Translations under genes and position numbers: made by a program
Shown here: one piece after another, positions 36,901 through 46,910 of the stretch
How positions within the stretch are numbered: position 1 is the first letter of the stretch
How the letters are laid out: each line of letters opens with the position of its first letter
The notes under the pieces: generated by a model
The model's database searches: none
Told to the model about the DNA's origin: nothing
What the model saw: only the letters and a program-made list of their open reading frames with translations
From: Pleodorina starrii
Lineage: Eukaryota; Chlorophyta; Chlorophyceae; Chlamydomonadales; Volvocaceae
Direction: 5' to 3'
NCBI GenBank assembly: GCA_030267565.1
Contig: BRXU01000022.1
Coordinates: forward strand, 2,004,001-2,068,000
Length of the DNA stretch: 64,000 bases

Positions 36901-39900
36901 AGCACTCAGCAGGCCGGTCGCTGCCCCCCTCACCCCCCCGCCCCCTGGATCGCAGCGCCGGCCCACTCCGGAGTCCGGACACCAGAGGGCCCTGCATGTG
37001 AAGCCACGCGTGTGAGGCCGCGCTCCGCCGCACCGCATACCCCGACCTTCACTGGCTGTGCCAGTGATTCCACCGAGGTCGGCTCCCACGCACGGCCCAG
37101 ATCCCGAGTCCCGATGGGGGTGTGAGGCCCCATGTCACCGCGGCACCCCTCGTGCCAGCGCACAACCCCCTCCCCGGCAACGCCACCTCCGCCCCCCCCC
37201 CCCAATTCTCAGACCCACCTGAGCAGCAGGGTCGCCAGCGCTGTTCGTCCCGGTGTGTCGTCCATCTGCTCCACCGCCCACCTGCCCAGAGAGCAGTCCA
37301 CCACACACGCCCCCAGCCGCCCCCCGGGGGCCTCCACGAGCGACACGAAGGCGCGGCTGTCCAGGGAGGGGTCATCCTGATGGGAGGGATGGGAGGGATG
37401 GGAGGGATGGGAGGGATGGGAGGGATGGGAGGGATGGGAGGGATGGGAGGGATGGGAGGGATGGGAGGGATGGGAGGGATGGGAGGGATGGGAGGGATGG
37501 GAGGGATGGGAGGGATGGGAGGGATGGGAGGGATGGGAGGGATGGGAGGGATGGGAGGGATGGGAGGGATGGGAGGGATGGGAGGGATGGGAGGGATGGG
37601 AGGGATGGGAGGGATGGGAGGGATGGGAGGGATGGGAGGGATGGGAGGGATGGGAGGGATGGGAGGGATGGGAGGGTCGTGTTGGGGAATAATTGGGAAC
37701 GGGGGGCCGGGGGGCGGTGAAGCAGAGCAGGGAGGAGAGGGTGTGGGCCAAGGTGGGCGGAGGGTTGCGGCTCTGGAGGAGGTGTTGCAGGGGAAGGGGC
37801 CAGGGGCATGGGGGAGGGGCATGGGGTCACGGTGACGATCACGGTGAACGTCTGCCCAGCGGGTGCACACGCGATGGGTCGCGCGCGTGTTGGAGACAGC
37901 GGGCGGGCGGGTGAGCGGGTGGGGCAGAGACAGGGGTGCTGCAGGGCGGGAAGCCAACAGGTCATGTGGCCCGAGCAGAACAAGTAAGGGGCCAGAGGAA
38001 GGGATGCAACCCGCCGGGCGCCGTCGCCCCTCGCCGCCCCCTAGCAGAAGCGTGGAGAAGAGTGAGCAGGGCGGCGCAACATCCAAGCAACGGTATGCGG
38101 CCCTGGCCCACGCGTTAAAAGCCGCCACCGCCGTAGCCACCGCCCGCGCCCTTGCCTGCTCGCGCTGTACATCCTCCCCGCCCACTTAAACCCCTCCCTC
38201 CTCCGCGCACACGGGACTCAGCTGCAACAACGGCCGCACCGTGCTTCCCCTCCCCCGCACCTGCCCCTCCCCCGCCCACCTCTCACATCCACTCCACCCC
38301 CCCCCACCCACCTGGAAGTACGTGTCCACCGCTGTACCGGGCGTGTAGATGCGCACCAGCCGCCGCACCAGCAGACCCCCGCCAGCCCTGCGACCCCCAC
38401 AATCGCCTCCAGCCCCTCCCCGTATCTCCTCCACTCGCCCCACGCTATAGCCCAGAGCCAGCACCTTGGTGGCCCAGGAGGGGAAGGCGTCGCGGGTGCA
38501 GCCCACCTGCGGGGGTGGCGGTGGGGGGGGCGATGGCGCATCGTGAGGCGATGAGTTGGCGAGGAAACCCGGACAGCTGGGTGGGTCGGTGGCAGATAGG
38601 AGAAGACCAAGTGAAGACGAAGCAAAGGAGTCCAGGCCGTGTTGCCCTCATACCGGTACTGCATTACCCAGTGCTTGCATGGAGGGCAGGTCACCCAATG
38701 GGCGGTGCAGCAGGTGGGGAGGCAGATGCCGCAGAGGACTGAGCATCGGCGAGGCATCTTCCGAAGAGAACCGGGGCCGGGGTGGCCGAGGTGAGCGCCG
38801 GCGGGAGAGGCATTTATCTTTATAAGGCGGTGCGTGTCAGGGCCGGGCCCGCCCACCCGCCCGCCTTCCCTCTTTCCGAGTTTATGCGCCTACGACCCAC
38901 ACACGACCCGACTCGACCCGACCCCGGGGGTGCCCTCCTCTCCAGGTCCTGACGGCTTCCGCCCCGACCCCGACGCAGCCCCCCTACGCGGGGTGGGGTG
39001 GGGTGGTACCGCACCTTCCACATGTTTGCGTCTCGTCGCCCCGAGATGTTGAGCCCCACCCTCAGCCCCACATCCGCATCCAGGTCGAACAGGTTGTAGA
39101 AGGAGCCATGGCGGACGAACTGGGTGGGCGCGGGGAGGGAGGAGGCGGGGTGGGAGAGAGGGGCGCGGGGTGGGAGGAGGCGGGGCAGGAAAGGGGCCAT
39201 ACCACCACGTGCTGGCGGCCCAAGGCAGGCTGCTCCCGCAGGACAGGGAGATTTCACCGCCATCTGTCTGTATGTATGTCTGCCCGCCCGCCTGCCTGCG
39301 AGACGAACATCGCCCCCGACCACCTTGCCCCGCACTCCCTTCCTCGCCAATGGCTCACGGACCCGGAGACCCGACCCCCAGGTACAGGTACAGGCACAGC
39401 TCGTGCCGCCACTCCCGGCCCCCCCTCCTGCCCTCCCTCCATCTCCTCCTCACCAGCACCAGGTCCATTGCCCGGCACTTGACCGACCAGAACTGCCTGC
39501 AGAATGACGTCATGGACTGGAGCGCCGAGGGGGGAACCAGCAGCGTGCTGGGGTCGTGGTGGGGGTGGCCTGAGGGAGGAGGCGAGGGAGAACGGGGGTA
39601 TGTCTGAGGTGAGGGCGCGGAGTGGGCGCTAGTGGGGTATGTCTGAGGTGAGGGCCCGGAGTGACAGAGTGGCGACGCAGGCTGGCGTTCGGGTGGGCAC
39701 CAGGTCGCAATTAGCACACCGAAACGTGTGTGACGTGAGGGTTATGTTCCCTGCGGGGCAGTTGATGATGATGTCCCTTCAAATCGGTGTAGGCCCCGCC
39801 CCCTACTTTGCTCACCCGGCGGCCTGCCCTCCGCGTCGCGCCGCTCCTCGGCCAGCCAAGGCCACCGCCGCCCACCGCAGTCGCCCGCCCCACACTCGTC

Positions 39901-42521
39901 CGTGTCGCGCAGTAGCACCGCAGCCGCTGGATTAGCAGCAGCGGCAGCAGGGGAAATGGCAGCAGGTGAGCAGCCCGAAGCTGCCGAGGGGCCAGATCGC
40001 CCAGGGCCTGCCGGAGTCGTGGCGCCTACGCCGGCGCCCGTCAGTTGGCCTCGGGCTCGACGCAGCTGCCGGCAGTTGGCCTCGGCCTGCTGCGCCCTGG
40101 CGGCACTGCCGCAGCCACCCCGAGGTGCTGGGGAAGGCGTGCTCCAAGCCGACGGGCTGGCGGCCGGCTGTGGGTCGCGGGCCCCGGGCTGCTGCGGCTG
40201 CTGCTGCTGCTGCTGGTGGTGCTGTTGCTCGTGTGGAAAGGGCTGCGGGGGGTGTGGGTGCCGCTGCTGGTAGAGGGCACTGTGGGTGCGCGGTCCGGGA
40301 GGTTGCAGCGGGCCCGGTGGGCGCCGCTGCTGCTGCTCCTGGACCTGGTGGGGCGGGGGCTGCTGCTGCTGGCCGTGATGGCGCGCGTTTGGAGTATCCG
40401 TCAGGGGCAGGGAAGGCGGAGGCGATGGCTGCGGGTGCAGCCGGAAGGGGCCCTTCTTGACGCTGCAGCAGGGGGTGCCCTCATGCCCAGGGGCCTGGAT
40501 CGGCGGGTTGGGCACGGGTATTGGCTGCAGCGGCTGCTTGGGCTGAATGACCGCAGTGGCTCGGACCGACGGGCCGCGGGTCACGCTGCACGGCGCTGTC
40601 TGCTGATGTTGCTGTTGCTGCTCCTGCAAGGGCGTGCGATTTTGTACGGCCGGCTGAGATCTGGAGGAATATTGTTGTCGCTGTAGCTGTAGCTGGTGTC
40701 CCGGCTGTAGCTGCTGCTGGGCATGCTCCAGGGAGGCGCCTCTGCCGCTCAGTCCAGCTCGCATGCGCTTGTGCATCAGGCGCTGCATGAGCGTCAGATC
40801 GCCGCCATCCGGCTCGCCGTCACCTGCGTCCTCGCCGCCGCCGCCGCCGCCGCCGCCGCCCTCCTGCGGCGGCTGCAACGCCCCGTGTGATCGTTTCGGA
40901 CCGCCTCCGGCTTCCCGCGCCCAGGGAGCTCTCGTGCCGCCATCACAGCCTGCCGGCGCTTCCTCTGGGGCGAACTGCGTCCACACGTTGCCGCCTCCGC
41001 CTCCGGCTGCGCTTCTGCCGCCCACGTCACTGCCCCACACAGCTGCGTTCGCAGGGACCTTCATGCCCGCCTGAGCCCGTCGCCGCCGTGCTAGCGGTTG
41101 GTCCATCAGCTCTTCACCGGGGTCAGCACCGCGCGGCTGCGGCTGCTGCTGACACCCTCCACGCTGGCCCATCAGTGTCACCGCAGCGGCCACCGGGGGG
41201 CCCTGCCGCATCGGCTGGCACGGCCGGCACGCGCTCTCCTGTGCGCTCCGCGGCACGGCGCCAGGGTCGCAACCCCCGGCTGAAGGAAGGCAATCTTCCC
41301 GTCGCCGTGCACACTGACCCGCACCGGCAGCGTTTGGCGGCGACACTACGCCGCCGCCAGCTGCACCGACGCCGGCGAAACCAATGCCGTTACCCCGGTC
41401 GCGCCGTTCATGATCAGGACACGCAGGGCCCGTGCGGGCATGGAGCTGCGATGTGGGCCCCAATGAATTACCCATCATCTTGGATCTTCCGGCGTCGCCA
41501 CCGCCGTTGCTGCTAATATGACGCGCTGCACCGAACCCGGAGGCGTCGGTGGTATAGCTGCCCTCATGCCCTCCTGCACCAGCGGCGCTGCAGCGATGTG
41601 GGTCGGGCGTGTGTGATCCCCCCGCATCCTGGTGGTGCTGCTGCTGATGGTGCGGCGGCGGCGGCGGGCGTTGCTGAGCCAACATCCGCCGCGCTGGGGC
41701 CCCCACCTCCGGCATCCACGCGGTGTTGAGGCTCGCCTGGTCGGTAGCGCCCAAAGGCCCGGGTAGTGGCGGGGACTGAAGCGACATCGGCGCCGAGCAA
41801 GCGCCACGCGGATTAGCCGGTAAAGCGAAGCCCGGCCCGCCGTTCCACGAAGCCCAGCCCTGGGGTTCGGGGGACAGTGCCGGGGCCACGCCGTGGCGCT
41901 GTCGCTTCGACGGGAGGGCGGCAGGGGCCGGCATCCCCGGCAGCTGCTCGCACACCGAGTCTGCGGCAGCGGCGGCAGAAGTCTGCGGCCAAACGTGCAA
42001 CTCCGCGTGCGTATAGCGGTGCGGCTGTTGCATCCGCTCAGAGCCGATCACCGGCGGGCGCTGGCCCGCGACATCGATGGGATCCGACTGCCACCCGTCG
42101 CGACCGTCTGGTGGTACACTTGCCTCATATCGCGGATGCAGGGCTTTTTTCGCAGAGGCATGCTGTGGTCCGGAGAGTTGGGGCTGCTCACGGGCTGTTT
42201 GCGGCCATGGAACGGCCTGCGGTGTTGGTCCTTGGGGTTGCTGAGGAGCCATGTGCATCGAGCGCGGAGGCTGAAGGTCTCGGTGCGCGCTTGTGCTGTC
42301 CTGGCCCTGGTGAAGTGGACCACAACCTGAAAACTTTAACTCGGCGTTGCGTGCATGCCCCGCTGCAGGTGCGTGAAGTTGCGCCGCAGATGGTCCCGAC
42401 GCAGGCGCGACCGCGTTGACAACCGCAAACCCAGCGCCCGCACCATGCACGCTGTCGACTATCCGTCTTATCGTGTTGCTCTCCCACACAGGTGGTGCTG
42501 CGAACACCTTGCCAAGCCATT
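27909..42521 (-). CDS. MSH6/MSH7: DNA mismatch repair MutS homologue, MSH6/MSH7 subfamily (about 19 exons, 5' end unresolved)
   Basis: Minus-strand exons: 42521-39816, 39569-39454, 39119-39015, 38506-38312, 37376-37219, 36622-35988, 35552-35372, 34981-34828, 34281-34066, 33447-33285, 32956 to about 32600, 32194-31936, 31468-31274, 30728-30504, 30115-30075, 29699-29548, 29096-28832, 28313-27909. Phases agree throughout except the uncertain end of the 32956 exon. The roughly 900-residue N-terminus is low-complexity. Then come [52 protein letters not shown], connector, lever ([12 protein letters not shown]), clamp, Walker [17 protein letters not shown], Walker [17 protein letters not shown] and SCGLQVASLAG. 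The product would pair with MSH2 to detect mismatches in the nucleus. FWSVK, the ISG...VGC stretch and GLQVA resemble plant MSH7; the clamp and GRGTAT resemble MSH6. The usual Glu of the FYE mismatch motif is Asn. The first exon or exons upstream of 42521 were not found; an ATG near 42680 is one candidate. Confidence 0.85.
32425..32442. repeat. 18-bp perfect palindrome in MutS intron
   Basis: CGGTACAGTACTGTACCG, a perfect palindrome, embedded in CAGTACAG/GTGCAGTGCAGTAC-rich DNA (32370-32442) just outside the right breakpoint of the duplication. Function unknown. Confidence 0.8.
37381..37677. repeat. 10-bp minisatellite TGGGAGGGAT, about 30 copies
   Basis: Nearly perfect array in the intron just before the MutS exon 37376-37219. 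It stops four bases from the acceptor, so on the minus strand (ATCCCTCCCA units) it supplies the polypyrimidine tract. The G-rich strand is the template strand of the gene and can form DNA G-quadruplexes. All frames are open; [12 protein letters not shown] proteins over it are artefacts. Confidence 0.97.
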
Positions 42522-43227
42522 CTACACCATCAAGCTGTTGGCCGGCCGTTCATTTCGCTCTGGGATGTAGCACACCTACAGCAAGCTACCGTGAATAGGT
42601 TGCACAGCATTATTGTCTGCGAGCAGATGACGAAAAGTCTCCTCCCGCCAACTGGGCAAGTCCGGTTCTGGTTTTCATGAGTAGTTGCCTTACCGCTTGA
42701 AGACGGGGATGGAGTCGGGTACCTGCGAGCAGAAGAGTATGCTTGCTTCCGTGGGAGGAGGCGAGCCTGGTAACCGACTGCGCTATCTGCCGCGGGGCGG
42801 TGTAATGGGCAGAAGACGCAGCGGAAACCTGTCAGTACTGACTAAATGAACTCGCGAAATTGCTCTTTCCGTCGCGCTCAGCGCGACTTGCACTTCGCTC
42901 TCACCGGTACGGCCAGGCCGTACCGCCAACGAACAGCCGAGAACGCTCTCGGCAAATACACAGAAAACCTTGGTTTTCTTCGTTTCACTCAGAAAACCTT
43001 CAGTTTTGGTTCTGCGGTTGGTCGTTTCTGAGGTTTACGCATAGCATGCCATGGACCTCAATCCTCTAATTATCCTCCAGCATTTCATTGTAGCTCGTTC
43101 TATAAACAACTTTGTGCAGTAAGACGGATGATCACAGTTGTCGTTCGAGGGCCACTTGAAGCAAGGCGATAGCCCCTTACCTCGGTGGTGTGTGCTTTTT
43201 TGGTGTTTACACAATCACTGACACAAC
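42522..43227. promoter_or_regulatory. Divergent intergenic region (MutS gene / four-helix gene)
   Basis: About 700 bp of lower-GC DNA separates the first recognised MutS exon (-) from the ATG of the small membrane protein (+). It probably holds both promoters and one or more unfound 5' MutS exons. No clear TATA box was seen. A cluster of short hairpins occupies 42871-43017. Confidence 0.4.
42871..43017. repeat. Cluster of short perfect hairpins
   Basis: Four perfect inverted repeats in about 110 bp: 42871-42887 (arms GTCGCGCT, 1-base loop), 42905-42925 (arms CGGTACGGCC, 1-base loop), 42936-42953 (arms GCCGAGA, 4-base loop) and 42962-42979 (arms AGAAAACC, 2-base loop). A weaker one follows at 42991-43013, repeating AGAAAACCTT. 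Each stem has a different sequence. Serial short palindromes of this kind are known from volvocine organelle DNA; an organelle origin is inference only. Confidence 0.8.
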
Positions 43228-43653
43228 ATGGGCTTGCTGCTGAACCTAGAGCCGCCGGACCCAGGACCTCGCTCTTCCGACGCGTACCTCATTTTGGCCT
43301 GGCTGAGTCTAAGTGCCGGCACGCTGCTTTGCATACGTTCTGATAGTGCACCATACGGCAACGCACAGACAGTACTATCCACTTTTTTTCTTGCTGTTGG
43401 CGCTATCGGACTGCTGCTAAGGCGGGCCGGTACCGGTACGCCGGGGCCGCAACGCGTCTTCGCCGTTTTGCTGTGCTGCATTGGCTTCATTGCCTTTCAC
43501 ACAACTGGAATGCTCATTCGGCTTCAGCCTGAAGTCCGTGTCGGAGCACTTCTGGTCCTGGTCGCTTGGGCCTCCTGGTCCGTGGGCCGGAGGAAACACC
43601 GGGATGGAGAATCGGCCAAATCAGCATCGCCACCCAGGACCCATGCTGACTGA
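43228..43653 (+). CDS. Small four-helix membrane protein, unknown function
   Basis: Single-exon frame of 141 residues with ATG context ACAACATGG. Four hydrophobic segments near residues 19-36, 48-64, 76-97 and 103-120 are separated by short charged loops. The C-terminal tail is basic and polar (GRRKHRDGES). Regular helix spacing in a lower-GC region makes this unlikely to be a chance frame. No family motif was recognised. It is transcribed away from the MutS gene. It could also be the first exon of a longer gene if a donor precedes the TGA at 43651. Confidence 0.55.
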   Translation: MGLLLNLEPPDPGPRSSDAYLILAWLSLSAGTLLCIRSDSAPYGNAQTVLSTFFLAVGAIGLLLRRAGTGTPGPQRVFAVLLCCIGFIAFHTTGMLIRLQPEVRVGALLVLVAWASWSVGRRKHRDGESAKSASPPRTHAD

Positions 43654-44737
43654 CCGACGTGGAGGGATAGCTATCATGAGAAGTACGCTGGCCGTTGATA
43701 GGCGTGTCACTTTTGTGCTACCTGGACGAGTTCTGGCGGTGCGACCCGTGTGCTAATCCGTGCCTGCGTTTCCTGGCCAACGCTGTGGCCTTCAGGGGCC
43801 TCCTGCGGTGCATGGCGGCGGCCCAAAGCACGGGCTGCTGTCCCCGGTCGGACCCTACCCCGTGCCGTCTCTTTCAGCTACCTAGCCTGCGAGCCGCGCC
43901 CGGCAGCCCCAATTTCTACTCTTGTTGTTTTTTGTTATTCATACCGACCCCTTTTGTGCCACCAAGTTTTGTCTGCTGGCGCCTCTCCCTGCAGACCCAC
44001 TTCTGTCCGCCATGCGGCGCTCTGCGTCGGGTACATGTCCGATCCGGAGCGGGTTCTGCGGCCTGCGGTATGCTTGTCCGCCCAGACCGTGGGACGCGCC
44101 TCACGCGCCTGTCTCTTCGTGACCCGGGCGAAGCGAGAGCGTTCGTGACAGCGCTGGGCCAGCTGCTGCAACGGCACAAGAAGAGATGTGGAGGTGCGAA
44201 CCTTACGCCGGTGCTGTGTGTGCCATTCGTACCTGACATGGCAGTGGGATGCGCAGCCAGGAGCAAGCGCTGCTTACGACGACGTTGCAACTGGGGCTTG
44301 GCGACGCCAGGCGGGACAGCCTCTGCAGTCAGCAGCGGCTGCACGTGAACTCCGAAGACCGGGCACGTGTGCATGATCAGGGTCTTTTTTGCGCATCTGC
44401 TCTTCTGGTGCAGGCCTTCGGCCGTAGCGCTGCAATGTGGGGCCCCTCACCTCCGACGCGCAGGAGGTTGGCAGCGGGCAAGAGCAGCGTGAGGGGGGGG
44501 TCCGACAATTCTCCGCAGGGAGGTGGGAACCATGGTAGCGAGGGGGGGCTCGTTCAGCATTACGAGGCGCTCTAAGGGCGTTACATAATCGCCTTGGCGG
44601 ATGGGGGCGGGCTGCAGCGGCATGTTGTCAACAATGCGTGACGCGGGTTAACAAACGTATGTGCTGGGGGCGGGGAGTTGGTGCAGGCGGGTTGTTGAAC
44701 GCTGCCTTTGCCGGTGATGACGACGGAATCCGCCCTT
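43654..44737 (+). other. Possible exon region downstream of the four-helix gene
   Basis: An open frame 43695-44348 (+) without a proper ATG contains coding-like stretches, e.g. CYLDEFWRCDPCANPCLRF and LSLRDPGEARAFVTALG. A pyrimidine-rich acceptor (TCTCTTTCAG) ends at 43879. These could be exons of one gene, perhaps continuing from 43228, but I could not build a phase-consistent model. Confidence 0.25.
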
Positions 44738-44998
44738 TCACGTGCATGTAAGCGTATACTCGAATTGGCCACCTTGAAGCTTCCGGACTGGGATGCATGA
44801 CGTTTGCTTGGCTGCGGCCGTCTGGGTGGTGCGGATGGGTGCAGTGAACATGGGAAGGATCCTGACGTCATCGGACGTGCATGCCACGTGCGTGTACGCC
44901 AGCTTTGATAACGTTTCTCTTATTTCCCGGAGCTCTTTAGGCAAGAATTGATTTCGGGAGGGTTTCGGACCCAGCTTCTTGGCGCGCAGGTTGCGCAT
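44738..44998 (-). CDS. Hypothetical small basic protein or exon
   Basis: Minus-strand frame from ATG (44998) to TGA, 86 residues, with a basic Lys/Arg-rich N-terminus (MRNLRAKKLGPKPSRN) and a helical KELREIRETLSKLAY stretch. An in-frame TGA lies 36 bp upstream. That same TGA belongs to a GTGAGT motif that would be an excellent minus-strand donor for an exon ending near 45033. No family recognised. Confidence 0.25.
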   Translation of the reverse strand: MRNLRAKKLGPKPSRNQFLPKELREIRETLSKLAYTHVACTSDDVRILPMFTAPIRTTQTAAAKQTSCIPVRKLQGGQFEYTLTCT

Positions 44999-45185
44999 GA
45001 CTCCGGGGTAGTTCCGGCCAGAGGGTACTCACGGGGGTCTCCTCCCACCCGGCTGCACGCATTCAAGGCAGGCTGGCACCAGCTGCCCACCTGGAAGGCG
45101 GACGCACTGACGCCGGTGACCAGCACCTTGCTCGCGGGCGGCGGTGCACGGCCAGCTGCATCGCACAGAGGCCAGCATCCACCTC

Positions 45186-45309
45186 ATGATGATGACGATG
45201 ATGATGATGATGACGATGACGGTGACGGTGGTGATGACGATGATGATGACGACGATGACGGTGACGGTGGTGATGACGATGATGATGACGACGATGACGG
45301 TGACGGTGG

Positions 45310-45363
<54 letters not shown>

Positions 45364-45386
45364 CGGTGATGATGATGATGACGACG
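45186..45386. repeat. GAT/GAC trinucleotide tract
   Basis: About 200 bp of GAT and GAC triplets with regular GGT interruptions (GACGGTGACGGTGGTGAT blocks repeated three times). It lies directly at the left edge of the macrosatellite. Read on the plus strand it would be poly-Asp, on the minus strand poly-His/Ile/Ser. No flanking exon supports translation. Confidence 0.9.
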
Positions 45387-45408
45387 CCGCCGGCGGCCGC
45401 CGTGTCTT

Positions 45409-45503
45409 GTGACGGTGAGGAGGTTGACGGCGAGGAGGTGACGGCAGTGCAGGTGACGGCGAGAAGGTGACGGCCATGAGGCGACGGCAGTGCCGGTGAC
45501 GGT
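45409..45503. repeat. Satellite minisatellite block 1 (short)
   Basis: About 95 bp of GTGACGGCGAGGAG/GTGACGGCAGTGCAG units next to the GAY tract. It is the shortest block and marks the left end of the macrosatellite. Confidence 0.85.
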
Positions 45504-45843
45504 GATGATGTTGACGACGCCGCCGGCGGCCTCCGTGTCTTGGACTTGGCGGCGGCGAGCGAGAGCGAGCGGCGGTCGTACAGCGGCGGCGGGGCCGTCA
45601 CGCGCCATCACCGGCGGCAGTCTGCAGGACGGCCGCCGGGGCTCCCGCCTCGATGGGCTCGTCCAGTGCCGTACCGATGAGGCAGGGAGGACGGAAGGGG
45701 TGTGGCTGCGGCGTCGAGGACACAGCCAAGGGAAGGCACGGGGCGGGGGGTTCGTGCAGGTCAGCGGCGGTGCATATCCGTCAGGTGTTGGCGTGGCTTG
45801 CTCCAATAAGCAACCGGGGGTTGCTACGATACTGCAGTGCAGA

Positions 45844-46815
45844 TCAGTCATCGTGGGCAGCCATCGAGGTAGCGGAAAGCGAGCGGAGCGCCATCTGACG
45901 CCAAAGCTGCACCACCGCCGCGTTTCCCAGCAGCACCAGGACATTTCGCAACCCCCACACACATACATCAGCCCCAGGCAGCTCGCCATCCAGAGGAGCA
46001 GGAGAAACGCGGGGCAATGAGTGCCACCGCTTCCGGACGGCAATACCGGCTCTACGGCACCTGCACTCCTTAATGAACGGCGCAAATAAGGCGGCTACAA
46101 TGACCCTTAACGCGGTGTGGTGCCTGAAGACCAGCTTGCTCTGACCGTCTCCACCCCCGCCGCAGTGCTTATTATCCCAACTTACCCCAGCCACCTTCCA
46201 ACCGCTGGTCGGCGCAGCGAGCCTGAACCCGTGCCCATGGCGTATCCGCTCCCCTTCGGCCTCATGGCCACAGCAGGGTTCCCTCCTCGCACCCTGCCAC
46301 AGCAGCCGCCGGCCTCCGGCCTCCGGCGGCGACGGCGGCGAGGGGCTGGGCGGCTCCGGCGACGGCGGCGCGTTCGCCGTCGCCGCCATCTCCGCCCTGC
46401 TGCCGTAAAACCACAGCGGAGGTCCAACCGCGGTCTCCTCGTGTAACCATGCGTGAGCTCCTCGCGTGGGGGCCAGGGCAGGGAAGGGGGGCATCCAACA
46501 CGGGGTCAAGGACAAGATTGAGGGGTCAGGGGGAAATAGGAGACGACCACACTCCACCCAGCACTTGAGCCAACCCCCCTGCATCCCGCCATCACCACGC
46601 CTCGGCAACAGAGGTACGGCACCCGAAGCGGTTTCAGTGTACAGCAGGCGGTACGTGAATGCCGCGACACAGCCTGCGACGACTAGCACAGCACGCCTAG
46701 GGGAAACACAAATGCCTCCCGAGCCCCCCACCCGGACAACGCTAGAAAGCATGCAGCAAGCTGACAGCCGGTGCCCAACCCCCAGGACCTGGACACATGC
46801 ACGGGAGGGCGCCAT
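45844..46815 (-). CDS. Hypothetical ORF in satellite unit 1
   Basis: Frame of 323 residues from a true ATG at 46815. It has one hydrophobic segment (AVLVVAGCVAAFTYRLLY), a Pro/Ser run (PSPSPPSPPEAGG) like volvocine hydroxyproline-rich wall proteins, and a second hydrophobic stretch (GLRNVLVLLGNAAVV) near the C-terminus. The TATA-bearing module is about 100-400 bp upstream. Other frames here are also open, so coding status is doubtful. Confidence 0.25.
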   Translation of the reverse strand: MAPSRACVQVLGVGHRLSACCMLSSVVRVGGSGGICVSPRRAVLVVAGCVAAFTYRLLYTETASGAVPLLPRRGDGGMQGGWLKCWVECGRLLFPPDPSILSLTPCWMPPFPALAPTRGAHAWLHEETAVGPPLWFYGSRAEMAATANAPPSPEPPSPSPPSPPEAGGRRLLWQGARREPCCGHEAEGERIRHGHGFRLAAPTSGWKVAGVSWDNKHCGGGGDGQSKLVFRHHTALRVIVAALFAPFIKECRCRRAGIAVRKRWHSLPRVSPAPLDGELPGADVCVWGLRNVLVLLGNAAVVQLWRQMALRSLSATSMAAHDD

Positions 46816-46910
46816 GTGCTACAGCGGGGAGTCAACCGCAGGGGAGGAGAGCGTCAAGGAAACCCCATCGTTCAGCACAGGATCTGCCCACCATCCGACT
46901 GGCCTCCACA

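Noticed and set aside
37122..37983. Gly-Met (GMGGMGGM) and Pro-Ser repeat proteins over the TGGGAGGGAT array
   Set aside because: Pure repeat artefact inside an intron of the MutS gene.
45144..45470. Acidic poly-Asp or poly-Met protein from the GAY tract
   Set aside because: No exon flanks it; trinucleotide repeats give homopolymers in every frame.
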